Assembly (NCBI RefSeq): GCF_000745345.1 | Contig: NZ_JQNR01000003.1 | Location: 806,001-870,000, forward strand | Source: Actinacidiphila yeochonensis CN732 | GTDB taxonomy: Bacteria > Actinomycetota > Actinomycetes > Streptomycetales > Streptomycetaceae | Direction of reading: 5' to 3' | DNA: 64,000 nt | Translations under genes and position numbers: made by a program | Notes under the pieces: model-generated | What the model was told of the DNA's origin: nothing | Database searches by the model: none | What the model saw: only the letters and a program-made list of their open reading frames with translations | Shown here: positions 9,753-21,624 of the stretch, one piece after another | Layout of the letters: each line of letters starts with the position of its first letter | Numbering within the stretch: the first letter of the stretch is position 1

Positions 9753-9783
9753 GGCCGGACCCGTCGGCCGGACCCGTCGGCCG
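9753..9783. repeat. 13-bp direct repeat after the Lrp gene
   Basis: GGCCGGACCCGTC occurs at 9753-9765 and 9766-9778, and a third partial copy starts at 9779. It lies in the 58-bp gap between the converging Lrp and era genes. The GCCGGACCC core recurs in the 14-bp array at 22562-22658. Confidence 0.75.
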
Positions 9784-9799
9784 AGGCCCCCGAGGGGCG

Positions 9800-10789
9800 T
9801 CAGAAGCCGAGGCGGCGCAGCTGCTTCGGGTCGCGCTGCCAGTCCTTGGCCACCTTCACGTGCAGGTCGAGGAAGACGGGGGTGCCCAGCAGCGCCTCGA
9901 TGTGCTTCCGGGACTTCGACCCGACGTCCTTCAGCCGCGCGCCCTTGGGGCCGATGATGATGCCCTTCTGGCTGGGCCGCTCGATGAAGAGGTTGGCGTG
10001 GATGTCGAGCAGCGGCCGGTCGGCGGGGCGCCCCTCGCGCGGCAGCATCTCCTCCACCACGACGGCGATGGAGTGCGGCAGCTCGTCGCGCACGCCCTCC
10101 AGCGCGGCCTCGCGGATCAGCTCGGCCACCATCACCTGCTCCGGCTCGTCCGTGAGGTCGCCCTCCGGGTAGAGCGCCGGGCCCTCGGGCAGCAGCGGCA
10201 CCAGCAGGTCGGCGAGGAGCCCCACCTGCTGGTCGGCCACCGCCGAGACGGGCACGATCTCGGCCCACTCGAAGCCCAGCTCGCGGCCGAGCTGGTCGAT
10301 GGCGATGAGCTGGCGGGCGAGCTGGTCGCCGTCGACGAGGTCGGTCTTGGTGACGATCGCCACCTTGGGCGTCTTGCGGACCTCGGCCAGCTCGCGCGCG
10401 ATGTAGGTGTCGCCCGGGCCGAGCTTCTGGTCGGCGGGCAGGCAGAAGCCGATCACGTCGACCTCGGCCCAGGTGGTGCGCACCACGTCGTTGAGCCGCT
10501 CGCCCAGGAGGGTGCGGGGCTTGTGCAGGCCGGGGGTGTCGACGAGGACGAGCTGCGCCTCGGGCCGGTGCACGATGCCGCGCACGGTGTGCCGGGTGGT
10601 CTGCGGCCGGTTGGAGGTGATGGCCACCTTCCGGCCCACCAGAGCGTTCGTGAGGGTGGACTTGCCGGCGTTGGGGCGGCCCACGAAGCAGGCGAAGCCG
10701 GACCGGTGCGGCGCCCCGCCGGCCGAAGCGGGCGTGGCGGCCGCCCCGGGCGTCGCCGCGGGACCGGATGCGGGGGTACGAGCGCTCAT
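9800..10789 (-). CDS. era: GTPase Era
   Basis: Essential ribosome-assembly GTPase that binds the 3' end of 16S rRNA. The P-loop GRPNAGKS is at residues 37-44, the switch II-type DTPG in LVLVDTPGLHK, and NKxD appears as TKTD. The C-terminal KH domain carries IIIGPKGARLKDVGSKSR. The 329-residue length fits the family after allowing for an Ala/Pro-rich extension of about 30 residues. The ATG at 10789 has GGAG 10 nt upstream; the in-frame ATG at 10798 has the same site too close. It is divergent from amtB. Confidence 0.97.
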   Translation of the reverse strand: MSARTPASGPAATPGAAATPASAGGAPHRSGFACFVGRPNAGKSTLTNALVGRKVAITSNRPQTTRHTVRGIVHRPEAQLVLVDTPGLHKPRTLLGERLNDVVRTTWAEVDVIGFCLPADQKLGPGDTYIARELAEVRKTPKVAIVTKTDLVDGDQLARQLIAIDQLGRELGFEWAEIVPVSAVADQQVGLLADLLVPLLPEGPALYPEGDLTDEPEQVMVAELIREAALEGVRDELPHSIAVVVEEMLPREGRPADRPLLDIHANLFIERPSQKGIIIGPKGARLKDVGSKSRKHIEALLGTPVFLDLHVKVAKDWQRDPKQLRRLGF

Positions 10790-10843
10790 GGCCCCCATTC
10801 TCCCCGATCCGGCGGCCGGGCCCGACCGCGCCGTTCGCCGGGC

Positions 10844-10870
10844 GAAACCCGGGAGCAACCGGGACGCAAC
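10844..10870 (+). promoter_or_regulatory. candidate GlnR binding repeats upstream of amtB
   Basis: GAAAC (10844), GCAAC (10855) and GCAAC (10866) are spaced exactly 11 bp apart. GlnR boxes in Streptomyces are gTnAC-n6-GaAAC repeats with the same phase. The match is partial, because the T of the gTnAC half is missing. The site lies 110 bp before the amtB start. Confidence 0.45.
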
Positions 10871-10874
10871 ATGA

Positions 10875-12695
<1,821 letters not shown>

Positions 12696-12701
12696 CGGCG
12701 G

Positions 12702-12750
12702 GCGTGGCGGCCCCGGCGCGCTCAAGCGGCGTGGCGGCCCCGGCGCGCTC
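12702..12750. repeat. 22-bp exact direct repeat after glnK
   Basis: The same 22-bp segment occurs at 12702-12723 and 12729-12750, a 27-bp period. A decayed third copy can be traced back into the last codons of glnK (around 12675-12695). The array replaces the position where glnD would be expected. Confidence 0.8.
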
Positions 12751-12812
12751 GAACCGGGATGGCGGCCAGGTTCTCCGGACGGCCGTGTCAGCCGTCCGGG
12801 GGACCCGCGCGC

Positions 12813-13178
12813 TCAGCCGGCGGTGGTGGCGGTGCGCACCGCGCCGTCCGGGCCGGCCAGCAGCAGCACCGTGTCCGGACCGCCGAGGTCGCGCAGGGCG
12901 GCCCGGTCGGCGTCGGCGGGGGCCTCGGCGGCGGTGACCACCGCGCCGGCCTCCAGGGAGCGGGCGCCGCTGGCGACCGCCATCGCGACGGCGGTCTGCA
13001 GGGCCGTCAGCCGCAGCGACGGCAGCTCCACCGTCCCGGCGACGTAGGTGCGGCCCGTCTCGTCGCGGACGGCGGCACCCTCGGGCACCCCGTTGCGGGC
13101 CCGCGCGGACCGGGCGAGGGTCAGGAGCTTGCGGTCCTCGGGGTTCTCGGGGGCGGCGTGCGGCTGCTCTTCGGTCAT
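12813..13178 (-). CDS. cytidine-deaminase-like protein without catalytic motifs
   Basis: A 121-residue protein resembling proteins annotated as cytidine deaminase next to era in Streptomyces. The typical core ARSARARNGVPEGAAVRDETGRTYVAGTVEL is present. The zinc/catalytic HAE (or CAE) and PCxxC motifs of true deaminases are missing, so deamination is unlikely. It may be a structural or regulatory derivative. The ATG at 13178 is preferred over the ATG at 13190 by comparison with the family start MTEE. The amtB-glnK pair now separates it from era. Confidence 0.7.
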   Translation of the reverse strand: MTEEQPHAAPENPEDRKLLTLARSARARNGVPEGAAVRDETGRTYVAGTVELPSLRLTALQTAVAMAVASGARSLEAGAVVTAAEAPADADRAALRDLGGPDTVLLLAGPDGAVRTATTAG

Positions 13179-13392
13179 ACGCGCGATCATAGGGCGCACC
13201 GCCGTCAACCCCGCGCCGCGCAGGCCGGGATGAACGCGGACGAAGGCGCGCGCCCCCGCGACCATGCCGCGCCGCGCCTGCCCGGGGTGGGCGCGCGGCG
13301 CGGGATTTCACTCTCCGTGGTCGAACATGCGAGCACGGCGATCGACACCTAGCCTGGAGCGAGCAGCGTCCTCACTTCGAGGTGGTTTGCCC

Positions 13393-13587
13393 ATGTTTCT
13401 GCACATGCCCGTGATTCTCGTCCTCTCCGCGGCCACGTACTTCCTGAGCCGCAAAGCCCAGCTCAAAGCGACCCACGCGATCACCTGCGGCGCGCTGGGC
13501 TTCTACCTCGCCGACACCAGCCTGGCCACGTCGATCCACTCGGCCGGCGCGAACCTGCTCGGCATGATCGGCCAAGTCGGCCCCTGA
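13393..13587 (+). CDS. small membrane-associated protein of unknown function
   Basis: A 64-residue protein (MFLHMPVILVLSAATYFLSR at the N-terminus). It has one hydrophobic segment near residues 3-18, a second moderately hydrophobic one near 30-46, and no domain I recognise. A good ribosome site (GAGGTG, 8 nt from ATG) and strong codon bias support it as a real gene. Three 10-bp units (GCCCGGTCAG-like) follow at 13591-13620. The neighbours are on the opposite strand, so it is monocistronic. Confidence 0.65.
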   Translation: MFLHMPVILVLSAATYFLSRKAQLKATHAITCGALGFYLADTSLATSIHSAGANLLGMIGQVGP

Positions 13588-13590
13588 CAG

Positions 13591-13620
13591 GCCCGGTCAG
13601 CCCCGGTCGGCCCCGAACTC
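13591..13620. repeat. three 10-bp units after the small membrane-protein gene
   Basis: GCCCGGTCAG, CCCCGGTCGG and CCCCGAACTC occupy 13591-13600, 13601-13610 and 13611-13620. The array begins 3 nt after the stop codon and is short and degenerate. Confidence 0.45.
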
Positions 13621-13749
13621 CTGCCGGCCTGACCGCCAACCGGCCGCGCCGAACCGGGAGTCAGCCGCACGAGGTGGGCAACTCGCCTTCGCCGCACGCC
13701 TTCCAGCCGGTTCCGCCCGCGCGGCCACGCCCACCCGCGCCGCCGGGCC

Positions 13750-15093
13750 TCAGGCGCCGACGGTCGCCCCGCCGTCGCCGGCCGGGCCGTCCGGCGTGAT
13801 CGGCTCCACCAGGACCGTGCCGATCCGGTTCCGCCGTCCCGCCTGCGTCTCCGCGGTCAGCCGCAGCGCCGTGGCCTCGGCTCCCGCGAAGGAGCCGGAG
13901 AGCCCGGAACCGCCCGCCGGCTCCGGCAGCGGCACCACCGCCACCGCCCCCGGAATCGGCACCCGCCCGAGGGACTTCGCCAGGAGGCCGCCGACCGTCT
14001 CCACGTCGTCGTCGTCCAGCGGCACCCCGTACAGCTCCCCCAGGTCGCCGATGTCCAGCCGGGCCGTCACCCGGTAGCGGCCGCCGCCGAGGTCCTCCAC
14101 CGGCGGCAGCTCGCGGTCGTACTCGTCGGTGATCTCGCCGACGATCTCCTCCAGGATGTCCTCGATCGTCACCATGCCCGCCGTGCCGCCGTACTCGTCG
14201 ACGACCACGGCCACGTGGTTGCGCTGCTGCTGCATCTCCCGCAGCAGGTCGCCGGCGTTCTTCGTGTCGGGCACGAAGTACGCGGGCCGGATCAGCGAGG
14301 AGACCGGGTCGGACTCCGCCTCGCGGTTGATGTGCACCCGCCGGGCCAGGTCCTTGAGGTAGACGAAGCCGACCACGTCGTCCTCCCCGTCCCCGGTGAC
14401 CGGGATACGGGAGAAGCCGCTGCGCAGCGCCAGCGTCATGGCCTGCCGGACCGTCTTGAACCGCTCGATCATCACCAGCTCGGTGCGCGGCACCATCACC
14501 TCGCGCACGATCGTGTCGCCGAGCTCGAAGACCGAGTGCACCATCCGGCGCTCCTCGTCCTCGATCAGCGACTCCGACTCGGCCAGGTCCACCGCCGCCC
14601 GCAGCTCGGCCTCGCTGGCGAACGGGCCGCGCCGGAAGCCCTTGCCGGGGGTGAGCGCGTTGCCGAGCAGGATCAGCAGCCCCGGCACCGGCCCCATCAC
14701 CCGGGCCAGCGGCAGCAGCACGTACGCGGCGGCCGTGGCGGTGCCCACCGGGTGCTGGCGGCCGATGGTGCGCGGGGAGACGCCGACGGCCACGTACGAC
14801 ACCAGCACCATCACCCCGATGGCCACGCACAGCACCTGCCAGGTGTGGTCGAAGTGCCGGTCCGCCTCCACGGTGATCAGCACCGCCGCCGCCGTCTCGC
14901 AGGCCACACGGACCAGCAGCGCGACGTTCAGGTAGCGGGTGGGGTCGGAGGCGACGAGCAGCAGCCGCACGGCGCCGCGCCGGCCGGACCGCATGGCCTC
15001 CTCGGCGCGGAACCGCGAGACGCGGGCCATTCCGGTCTCGGCGCAGGCGGCCAGCCAGGCGACGATCAGCAGCAGGACCGCGGAGACGATCAT
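13750..15093 (-). CDS. CNNM/CBS-domain protein of the CorC-hemolysin family
   Basis: A 447-residue membrane protein. The N-terminal CNNM domain has several TM segments ([19 protein letters not shown] and following). A pair of CBS domains follows, near residues 190-310 ([16 protein letters not shown] and [20 protein letters not shown]). The C-terminal CorC_HlyC domain (about 325-410, [20 protein letters not shown]) completes it. Members are linked to Mg/Co or Na transport. It is the last gene of phoH-ybeY-CBS, 22 nt after ybeY, an arrangement conserved in actinobacteria. Confidence 0.9.
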   Translation of the reverse strand: MIVSAVLLLIVAWLAACAETGMARVSRFRAEEAMRSGRRGAVRLLLVASDPTRYLNVALLVRVACETAAAVLITVEADRHFDHTWQVLCVAIGVMVLVSYVAVGVSPRTIGRQHPVGTATAAAYVLLPLARVMGPVPGLLILLGNALTPGKGFRRGPFASEAELRAAVDLAESESLIEDEERRMVHSVFELGDTIVREVMVPRTELVMIERFKTVRQAMTLALRSGFSRIPVTGDGEDDVVGFVYLKDLARRVHINREAESDPVSSLIRPAYFVPDTKNAGDLLREMQQQRNHVAVVVDEYGGTAGMVTIEDILEEIVGEITDEYDRELPPVEDLGGGRYRVTARLDIGDLGELYGVPLDDDDVETVGGLLAKSLGRVPIPGAVAVVPLPEPAGGSGLSGSFAGAEATALRLTAETQAGRRNRIGTVLVEPITPDGPAGDGGATVGA

Positions 15094-15115
15094 GGCGGGG
15101 AACCCGGCCGCCCGC

Positions 15116-15610
15116 TCAGCGGGTGGTGGGGGCGGGAGACGGGCCGGCCATGCCGCGCTCGGCCCGCCACTCGTCCAGGATCGTCTTCTGCAGGCCGAAC
15201 ATCTCGGCCTTCTCGTCCGGCTCCTCGTGGTCGTACCCCAGCAGGTGGAGGACACCGTGGACGGTGAGGAGCTGCAGCTCCTCGTCCATCGAGTGCTGGC
15301 TCGGCGCCTCCTGGCCCTGCCGCTTCGCCACCTCGGGGCACAGCACGATGTCGCCGAGGAGGCCCTGCACCGGCTCCTCGTCCTCCTTGCCCGGGCGCAG
15401 CTCGTCCATCGGGAAGGACATCACGTCCGTGGGGCCGGGCAGGTCCATCCACTGGATGTGCAGCTGCTCCATCGCGGCCTCGTCCACCAGGATCACCGAC
15501 AGTTCGGAGAGCGGGTGGATACGCATGCGCTGGAGGGCGTAACGGGCGGCGTCCAGCACCGCCTCGTCGTCGAGTTCGGTGCCGGACTCGTTGTTGACGT
15601 CGATCGCCAT
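15116..15610 (-). CDS. ybeY: endoribonuclease YbeY
   Basis: A 164-residue zinc metalloenzyme that takes part in 16S rRNA 3' maturation and ribosome quality control. The metal-binding motif [11 protein letters not shown] places ligands at His118, His122 and His128. It begins [20 protein letters not shown]. The C-terminal 10 residues are a Pro/Ala tail. It starts 13 nt after the phoH stop, so it is cotranscribed. Confidence 0.96.
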   Translation of the reverse strand: MAIDVNNESGTELDDEAVLDAARYALQRMRIHPLSELSVILVDEAAMEQLHIQWMDLPGPTDVMSFPMDELRPGKEDEEPVQGLLGDIVLCPEVAKRQGQEAPSQHSMDEELQLLTVHGVLHLLGYDHEEPDEKAEMFGLQKTILDEWRAERGMAGPSPAPTTR

Positions 15611-15623
15611 AGTGCTGGTGCAG

Positions 15624-16703
<1,080 letters not shown>

Positions 16704-16806
16704 GGGCCGGCGCTTGGGCCTGCTCATCCCGCTTTCTGCTCATCGACGGGCCCGGTGGGCTCTGGTGTTCCAAGGGTACGACGCGGGTCGCCCGCCGCCG
16801 AGGGGA

Positions 16807-17988
16807 TTACGGCTCCCGGCTCCCGGCGGACCCGGACCCCTCGGCGGCGGCCGCCGCGTCCCGTCCGGAGGGCTGCTGCGGGGCGGCGCGGAAGCCGATG
16901 GTGGGCACCGCCCGGCGCAGCGGCCACGGGCGGGTGGCGGCCGGCAGCAGGTCCTCCAGGAAGCCGTACCGGCGCAGCGGCTCGCGGTGCTCCGGGGACT
17001 GGCCGGCGTACGCCTTGGCCTGCTCCCACCAGCCGGCGATCTCGATCCAGCCGGGCGCGGAGAGCGAACCGCCGAACTCCTGCACCGACAGGGCCGCGCA
17101 CAGCGAGGCGAAGGCCAGCCGGTCGGCCAGCGGCCACTCGGCCAGGGTGCCGGTGGTGAAGCCGGCCACGAAGACGTCGCCGGCGCCGGTGGGGTCCAGG
17201 GCGTCCACCGCGAGGGCGGGCACCTCGGCGGTCTCGCCGGTGCCGGAGTCCACCGCGACGGCGCCGCGCTCCCCCAGGGTGACGACCGCCAGCGGGACCC
17301 GCTCGGCCAGGCGGCGGGCGGCCTGCCGGGGGTCGTCGGCGCGGGTGTAGCGGACGGCCTCGTCGGCGTTGGGCAGGAAGGCGGCGCAGTGCCGCAGGCC
17401 GTCGAGGTCGGCGGGGTCCCAACGGCCGGTGTCGTCCCAGCCGACGTCGGCGAAGACCTTGGTGCCGCCGGCGGCGGCCTCGGCGATCCAGCCCTGGGTG
17501 CCGGTCTCCTCCTCGCGGGCGCGGCCCAGCGAGGCGACGGCGGCGCGGGCCGGCGGCGGGCAGTGCGGCACGGCGTCGTGCGGGGGCGGCGCCTGGTGGC
17601 CGTGGCTGACCATGGTCCGCTCGCCCTCGTAGGCCATGGAGACGGTCACCGGGGAGTGCCAGCCGGGGATGCGGCGGGACGGGGTGAGGTCGATGCCCTC
17701 ACCCGTCTGGAGGCTGTCCCAGCAGTAGTCGCCGTACATGTCGTCGCCGAAGGCGGCGGCCAGGGTGGTGCGCAGGCCCAACCGGGCGAGGGCGGTGGCC
17801 ATGTTGGCGATGCCGCCGGGGCTGGAGCCCATGCCGCGGGCCCATGTCTCGGTGCCGCGCACCGGGGCGCGGTCGAGGCCGGTGAAGATGATGTCGAGGA
17901 AGACGGTGCCGGTGAGGTAGACGTCGGTCGCCGGGTCGCCCGGCGCGCGCAGGTTCCGGAGGGGGTCGAGAACGGGCTGGTCGTCCAT
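16807..17988 (-). CDS. PfkB-family carbohydrate kinase
   Basis: A 393-residue ribokinase-like sugar or nucleoside kinase. The N-terminal signature GMGSSPGGIANMATALARLG and the C-terminal active-site motif DPTGAGDVFVAGF, which contains the catalytic Asp, are intact. The C-terminal extension (about 60 residues after the kinase fold) is Ala/Arg/Pro rich. The substrate is not predictable. It is divergent from the GH4 gene across a 158-bp gap, so both may belong to one sugar or glycoside utilisation unit. Confidence 0.88.
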   Translation of the reverse strand: MDDQPVLDPLRNLRAPGDPATDVYLTGTVFLDIIFTGLDRAPVRGTETWARGMGSSPGGIANMATALARLGLRTTLAAAFGDDMYGDYCWDSLQTGEGIDLTPSRRIPGWHSPVTVSMAYEGERTMVSHGHQAPPPHDAVPHCPPPARAAVASLGRAREEETGTQGWIAEAAAGGTKVFADVGWDDTGRWDPADLDGLRHCAAFLPNADEAVRYTRADDPRQAARRLAERVPLAVVTLGERGAVAVDSGTGETAEVPALAVDALDPTGAGDVFVAGFTTGTLAEWPLADRLAFASLCAALSVQEFGGSLSAPGWIEIAGWWEQAKAYAGQSPEHREPLRRYGFLEDLLPAATRPWPLRRAVPTIGFRAAPQQPSGRDAAAAAEGSGSAGSREP

Positions 17989-18146
17989 GCTCAACTCTTG
18001 CACGCGGAGGGGGCGTATCCGGTCGACGGCTCCCCGCCGCGGGGGTTCTCCCACGGTCCTGGGACTCCTGGTGCTCCTGGTCCTCCCGGCCGGCGCCCGG
18101 CGGGTGTTGCTCGCGGCGCCGGGCCGGGGTGCGGGAGGATGGGCGC

Positions 18147-19477
18147 GTGACCAGGTTGACCGTAGTCGGGGGCGGCGGCTTCCGCGTGCCCCTCGTACAT
18201 GCCGCCCTGCTGGGGGACGAGACCGTCGGTGAGCTCGTCCTGCACGACACGGACGCCCGGCGGCTGCGGGTGACGGCCGCTGTCGTGGCGGCGCAGGACG
18301 CCGCGTGGCGGGCCGCCCGCGGGGGCCGGCGCCGGTCGTGCGGGTGGAGTCCGACCTCGACCGGGCCCTGCGCGGCGCGGACTTCGTCTTCTCGGCCGTC
18401 CGGGTCGGCGGCACCGAGGGGCGGGTCGGCGACGAGCGGCTGCCGCTGGCGGAGGGGCTGCTCGGGCAGGAGACGGTCGGCGCCGGGGGTGTGCTCTACG
18501 GGCTGCGCACGCTGCCGTTCGCGGTGGACCTGGCGGAGCGGGTGCGCGCGGTCGCGCCCGGCGCCTGGGTCATCAACTTCACCAACCCGGCGGGCATGGT
18601 GACCGAGGCGATGTCCCGGGTGCTGGGCCCGCGGGTGATCGGGATCTGCGACTCCCCCGTCGGCCTGGTCCGCCGCGCCGCCCGCGCGGCCGGCGCCGAC
18701 CCGGACGCGCCCGGCTTCGGCTTCGACTACGTGGGCCTCAACCACCTGGGATGGCTGCGCCGGCTCACCGTCGACGGCACCGACCTGCTGCCGGGGCTGC
18801 TGGCGGACCCGGCCGCGCTCGGCACCTTCGAGGAGGGGCGGCTGTTCGGCCCGGAGTGGCTGGCGGCGCTCGGCTCGCTGCCCAACGAGTACCTGCACTA
18901 CTACTACTTCCGGCGGGAGGCGCTGGCGGCCGTGCGTTCGGCCGGCGAGCCCCGGGGCGCGTTCCTGCACCGCCGCCAGTCGGACTTCTACGCGGCCGCG
19001 GACGGCCTCGACGGCCCGGCCGCCCTCGACCTGTGGCGGGGCGCCCGCCGCGAGCGCGAGGAGACGTACATGGCGGAGAACCGCGCGGCCACCGGCGGCT
19101 GGCAGCGCGACCCGCACGACCTCGACGGCGGCGGCTACGACCGGGTGGCGCTGGCCCTGATGCGCGCCATCGCCCGGGACGAGCGCACGGTGCTCATCCT
19201 CAACGTGCCCGGCGGCGGGGCCGTTCCGCTGCTCGACCCGGACGCCGTGGTGGAGGTGCCCTGCGAGGTCGGCGCGTTCGGCGCCCGGCCGCTGCCGGCG
19301 GCGGCACCGGACGCCCACCAGGCCGGGCTGATGCTCGCGGTCAAGGCGGTGGAGCGGGCGGCGATCGAGGCGGCGGCGACGGGTTCGCGGGTGGCGGCGC
19401 TGCGCGCGCTGGCGGGGCACCCCCTGGTGGACTCCGCCGCCGCGGCCTCCCGGCTGCTGGACGCCGCCGGCTGGTGA
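18147..19477 (+). pseudogene. GH4 family glycosidase (6-phospho-beta-glucosidase type), broken by a -1 frameshift
   Basis: NAD/metal-dependent glycosidases of family 4 start with a Rossmann fold, here VTRLTVVGGGGFRVPLVHA. The gene then shifts frame at a run of five G at 18321-18325. A sixth G would restore one continuous frame of about 443 codons, joining AARGG to PAPVVRVESDLDRALRGADF. After the break, the catalytic and NAD/metal motifs INFTNPAGM, CDSPVG and GLNHLGW are intact, and the protein ends normally at 19477. GGAGG precedes the GTG at 18147. Everything except the missing base looks functional, so a sequencing error is as likely as a true pseudogene. Confidence 0.85.
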
Positions 19478-19654
19478 CCGCCGGGGGCCGCGAGGGGACG
19501 CACGGCGGCACGGCGCGGGAGCCCGCGGGGCGGTGCTGAGTCCGCCCGCGCCCCCGGGCCCGCGGGGGTTCCCGACGCCCCGGCGCCGGACTTCCCCCGC
19601 CCGTACGGCCGTTGCCGCGGGCGCCCCGAACCCTCCGCCGCACCCTGCGCGCTT

Positions 19655-19694
19655 GGTGAACGGCGTCTGAACTGCGGCGTAACACCTGGGAAAC
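19655..19694 (+). promoter_or_regulatory. PHO box (PhoP binding repeats)
   Basis: Four 7-bp units in exact 11-bp phase: GGTGAAC (19655), TCTGAAC (19666), GCGTAAC (19677) and GGGAAAC (19688). These are the reverse complement of the PhoP consensus GTTCACC repeated every 11 bp. The box lies 33 bp upstream of the -35 element of a secreted phosphatase gene, which is what phosphate-starvation control would require. Confidence 0.85.
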
Positions 19695-19726
19695 CACTAC
19701 TTCGCTGCCACGCGCGTAGATGCTCC

Positions 19727-19756
19727 TTGACCTGCTCCGATACAGAGGGCTACATT
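19727..19756 (+). promoter_or_regulatory. promoter of the acid phosphatase gene
   Basis: TTGACC (19727-19732), 18 bp, then TACATT (19751-19756), a good match to the housekeeping sigma consensus. AAGGAG at 19778-19783, 7 nt before the ATG, completes the expression signals. The wider 313-bp gap from 19478 holds only this promoter and the PHO box. Confidence 0.75.
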
Positions 19757-19790
19757 CCGCCGCATCACACCAGCCCTAAGGAGCACCGCC

Positions 19791-20600
19791 ATGCCCCGCG
19801 CCCGACTGTCCCTGCGCACCCGCGCCCTGACGATGTCCGCAGCGGCCCTCACCCTGGGCCTCACGGTCTACGGCGTGAGCGCCGCCACGGCCGACAACTC
19901 CGTACCGCGCAGCGACCAGCAGATCCCCAACCTCACCGACGTCGTGAACCAGATCAAGGCGTACTACGGCGACACGGTCGACGCCTCCGGCGAGCACCAG
20001 GCGTCGCCGACCGGCAACTACGCCAAGCAGGTCGCGGGGGTCGAGGCCAAGGCCAAGGCGTCCATCGAGAAGTCGCTGGCCAAGGGGCTCGACAAGGGCC
20101 ACGGCAAGGCGCACGGCAAGCCGGCCATCGTGCTCGACGTCGACGACACCAGCGTGCTGACGTACAACTACGAGCTGGAGGTGGGCTTCAACTACACCAC
20201 CGCCACCAACCAGGCGTACCTCGACACCAAGGACATGCCGGCCGTCTTCGGTATGGACACCCTCACCAACTGGGCCGCCGCGCACGGCGTCACGGTCTTC
20301 TGGATCACCGGCCGGCCGGAGGCGCAGCGCGCCGACACCGTCCGCAACCTCAAGGCCGTCGGCTACACCGCCGACCCGGACACCGCGCACCTGTACCTGA
20401 AGAACACCGCGAACCCGCCGTCCTACCTGGCGTGCGGCGCGGCATGCAGCACCATCGAGTACAAGTCCGGCACCCGGGCGCACATCGAGTCGCTGGGCTA
20501 CGACATCGTGGCCAACTTCGGCGACCAGTACAGCGACCTGTCCGGCGGCTCCTCCGACGCGTCGTTCAAGCTGCCCAACCCGATGTACTACCTGCCCTGA
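19791..20600 (+). CDS. secreted HAD-superfamily acid phosphatase
   Basis: A 269-residue class B/plant-type acid phosphatase. The N-terminus is a signal peptide: basic MPRARLSLRTR, then a hydrophobic core, then an Ala-rich cleavage region near residues 32-35. The HAD motif I DVDDT is at 116-120, with nucleophile Asp116 and general acid Asp118. Motif II is VFWITGR. Later NFGDQYSDL supplies the metal-binding Asp. It probably releases phosphate from organic esters outside the cell. The strong PHO box upstream predicts PhoP induction. Confidence 0.93.
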   Translation: MPRARLSLRTRALTMSAAALTLGLTVYGVSAATADNSVPRSDQQIPNLTDVVNQIKAYYGDTVDASGEHQASPTGNYAKQVAGVEAKAKASIEKSLAKGLDKGHGKAHGKPAIVLDVDDTSVLTYNYELEVGFNYTTATNQAYLDTKDMPAVFGMDTLTNWAAAHGVTVFWITGRPEAQRADTVRNLKAVGYTADPDTAHLYLKNTANPPSYLACGAACSTIEYKSGTRAHIESLGYDIVANFGDQYSDLSGGSSDASFKLPNPMYYLP

Positions 20601-20661
20601 CGGCTGCCCTCACACCCGCGCTGACGCTGTCCTGACAGCTGTCCGAGGGTCCCCGCGCGGG

Positions 20662-21600
20662 TCAGCCGCCGCCCGGGCCCGGACCGCCGTGCGCGGTCCG
20701 GCGCCTGGGCACCGGCACCCGGTCCAGGTCGCGGGCCACGGTCAGCCCGCCGCGGTAGCCGGCCGCGCGGGCCTGCCGGCCGAACTCCTCCGGGTCGGCG
20801 TAGCGCTGCGAGAAGTGGGTGAGCACCAGGTGCCGCACCCCGGCCTCGGCGGCGACCCGCCCGGCCTGGCCGGCGGTCAGGTGGCCGAAGTCCTCGGCGA
20901 GCGCGGCGTCCTCGTCCAGGAAGGTCGACTCGATCACCAGCAGGTCGCAGCCGCGGGCCAGCAGCGGCACCGCCGGGCACAGCCGGGTGTCCATCACGAA
21001 CGCGAAGGACTGCCCCGGCCGGGCCACGCTCACGTCCGCCAGCCGCACCCCGCGCAGCTCGCCCTCGCGCTGGAGCCGGCCGATGTCCGGCCCGGCGACG
21101 CCGGCCTCGGCCAGCAGTCCGGGCACCATCCGGCGCCCGTCCGGCTCGTCCAGCCGGTAGCCGAACGCCTCCACCGGGTGCGAGAGCCGGGCCGCGCTCA
21201 GGGTGAACCCGGGCGTCCGCGCGACGGGGCCGTCCGCCGCCACCGGCTCCGGACGCAGCTCGGCCGCCTCCCGGTAGGCGGTCGCGTACCGCAGCCGCTC
21301 GAAGTACCGCTGCCCGCTCGCCGGGTAGTGCACGGCGACGGGGTGCGGCACCCGGTCCAGGTTGATCCGCTGCACCGTCCCGGCCAGGCCCAGGCTGTGG
21401 TCGCCGTGGAAGTGCGTGACGCAGATCCGGGTGAGGTCGTGCGCGCTGACCCCGGCCCGCAGCATCTGCCGCTGGCTGCCCTCGCCCGGGTCGAAGAGGA
21501 TGCCCTCGTCGTCCCAACGCAGCACGTAGCCGTTGTGGTTGCGGTCACGGGTGGGCACCTGGCTGGCGGTGCCCAGGACGACGAACTCGCGCGGCGACAT
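20662..21600 (-). CDS. rnz: ribonuclease Z (tRNA 3' processing endonuclease)
   Basis: A 312-residue metallo-beta-lactamase-fold RNase. The zinc-binding motif THFHGDH is at 62-68, and further His ligands lie in [10 protein letters not shown] near the C-terminus. It cuts tRNA precursors 3' of the discriminator base, which matters here because both tRNA genes in this window lack an encoded CCA. It follows the HIT gene by 24 nt in the same operon. The Arg/Gly/Pro-rich C-terminal tail is short. Confidence 0.95.
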   Translation of the reverse strand: MSPREFVVLGTASQVPTRDRNHNGYVLRWDDEGILFDPGEGSQRQMLRAGVSAHDLTRICVTHFHGDHSLGLAGTVQRINLDRVPHPVAVHYPASGQRYFERLRYATAYREAAELRPEPVAADGPVARTPGFTLSAARLSHPVEAFGYRLDEPDGRRMVPGLLAEAGVAGPDIGRLQREGELRGVRLADVSVARPGQSFAFVMDTRLCPAVPLLARGCDLLVIESTFLDEDAALAEDFGHLTAGQAGRVAAEAGVRHLVLTHFSQRYADPEEFGRQARAAGYRGGLTVARDLDRVPVPRRRTAHGGPGPGGG

Positions 21601-21624
21601 CCCGGTGGCGTGCGGTCGGCGGCC

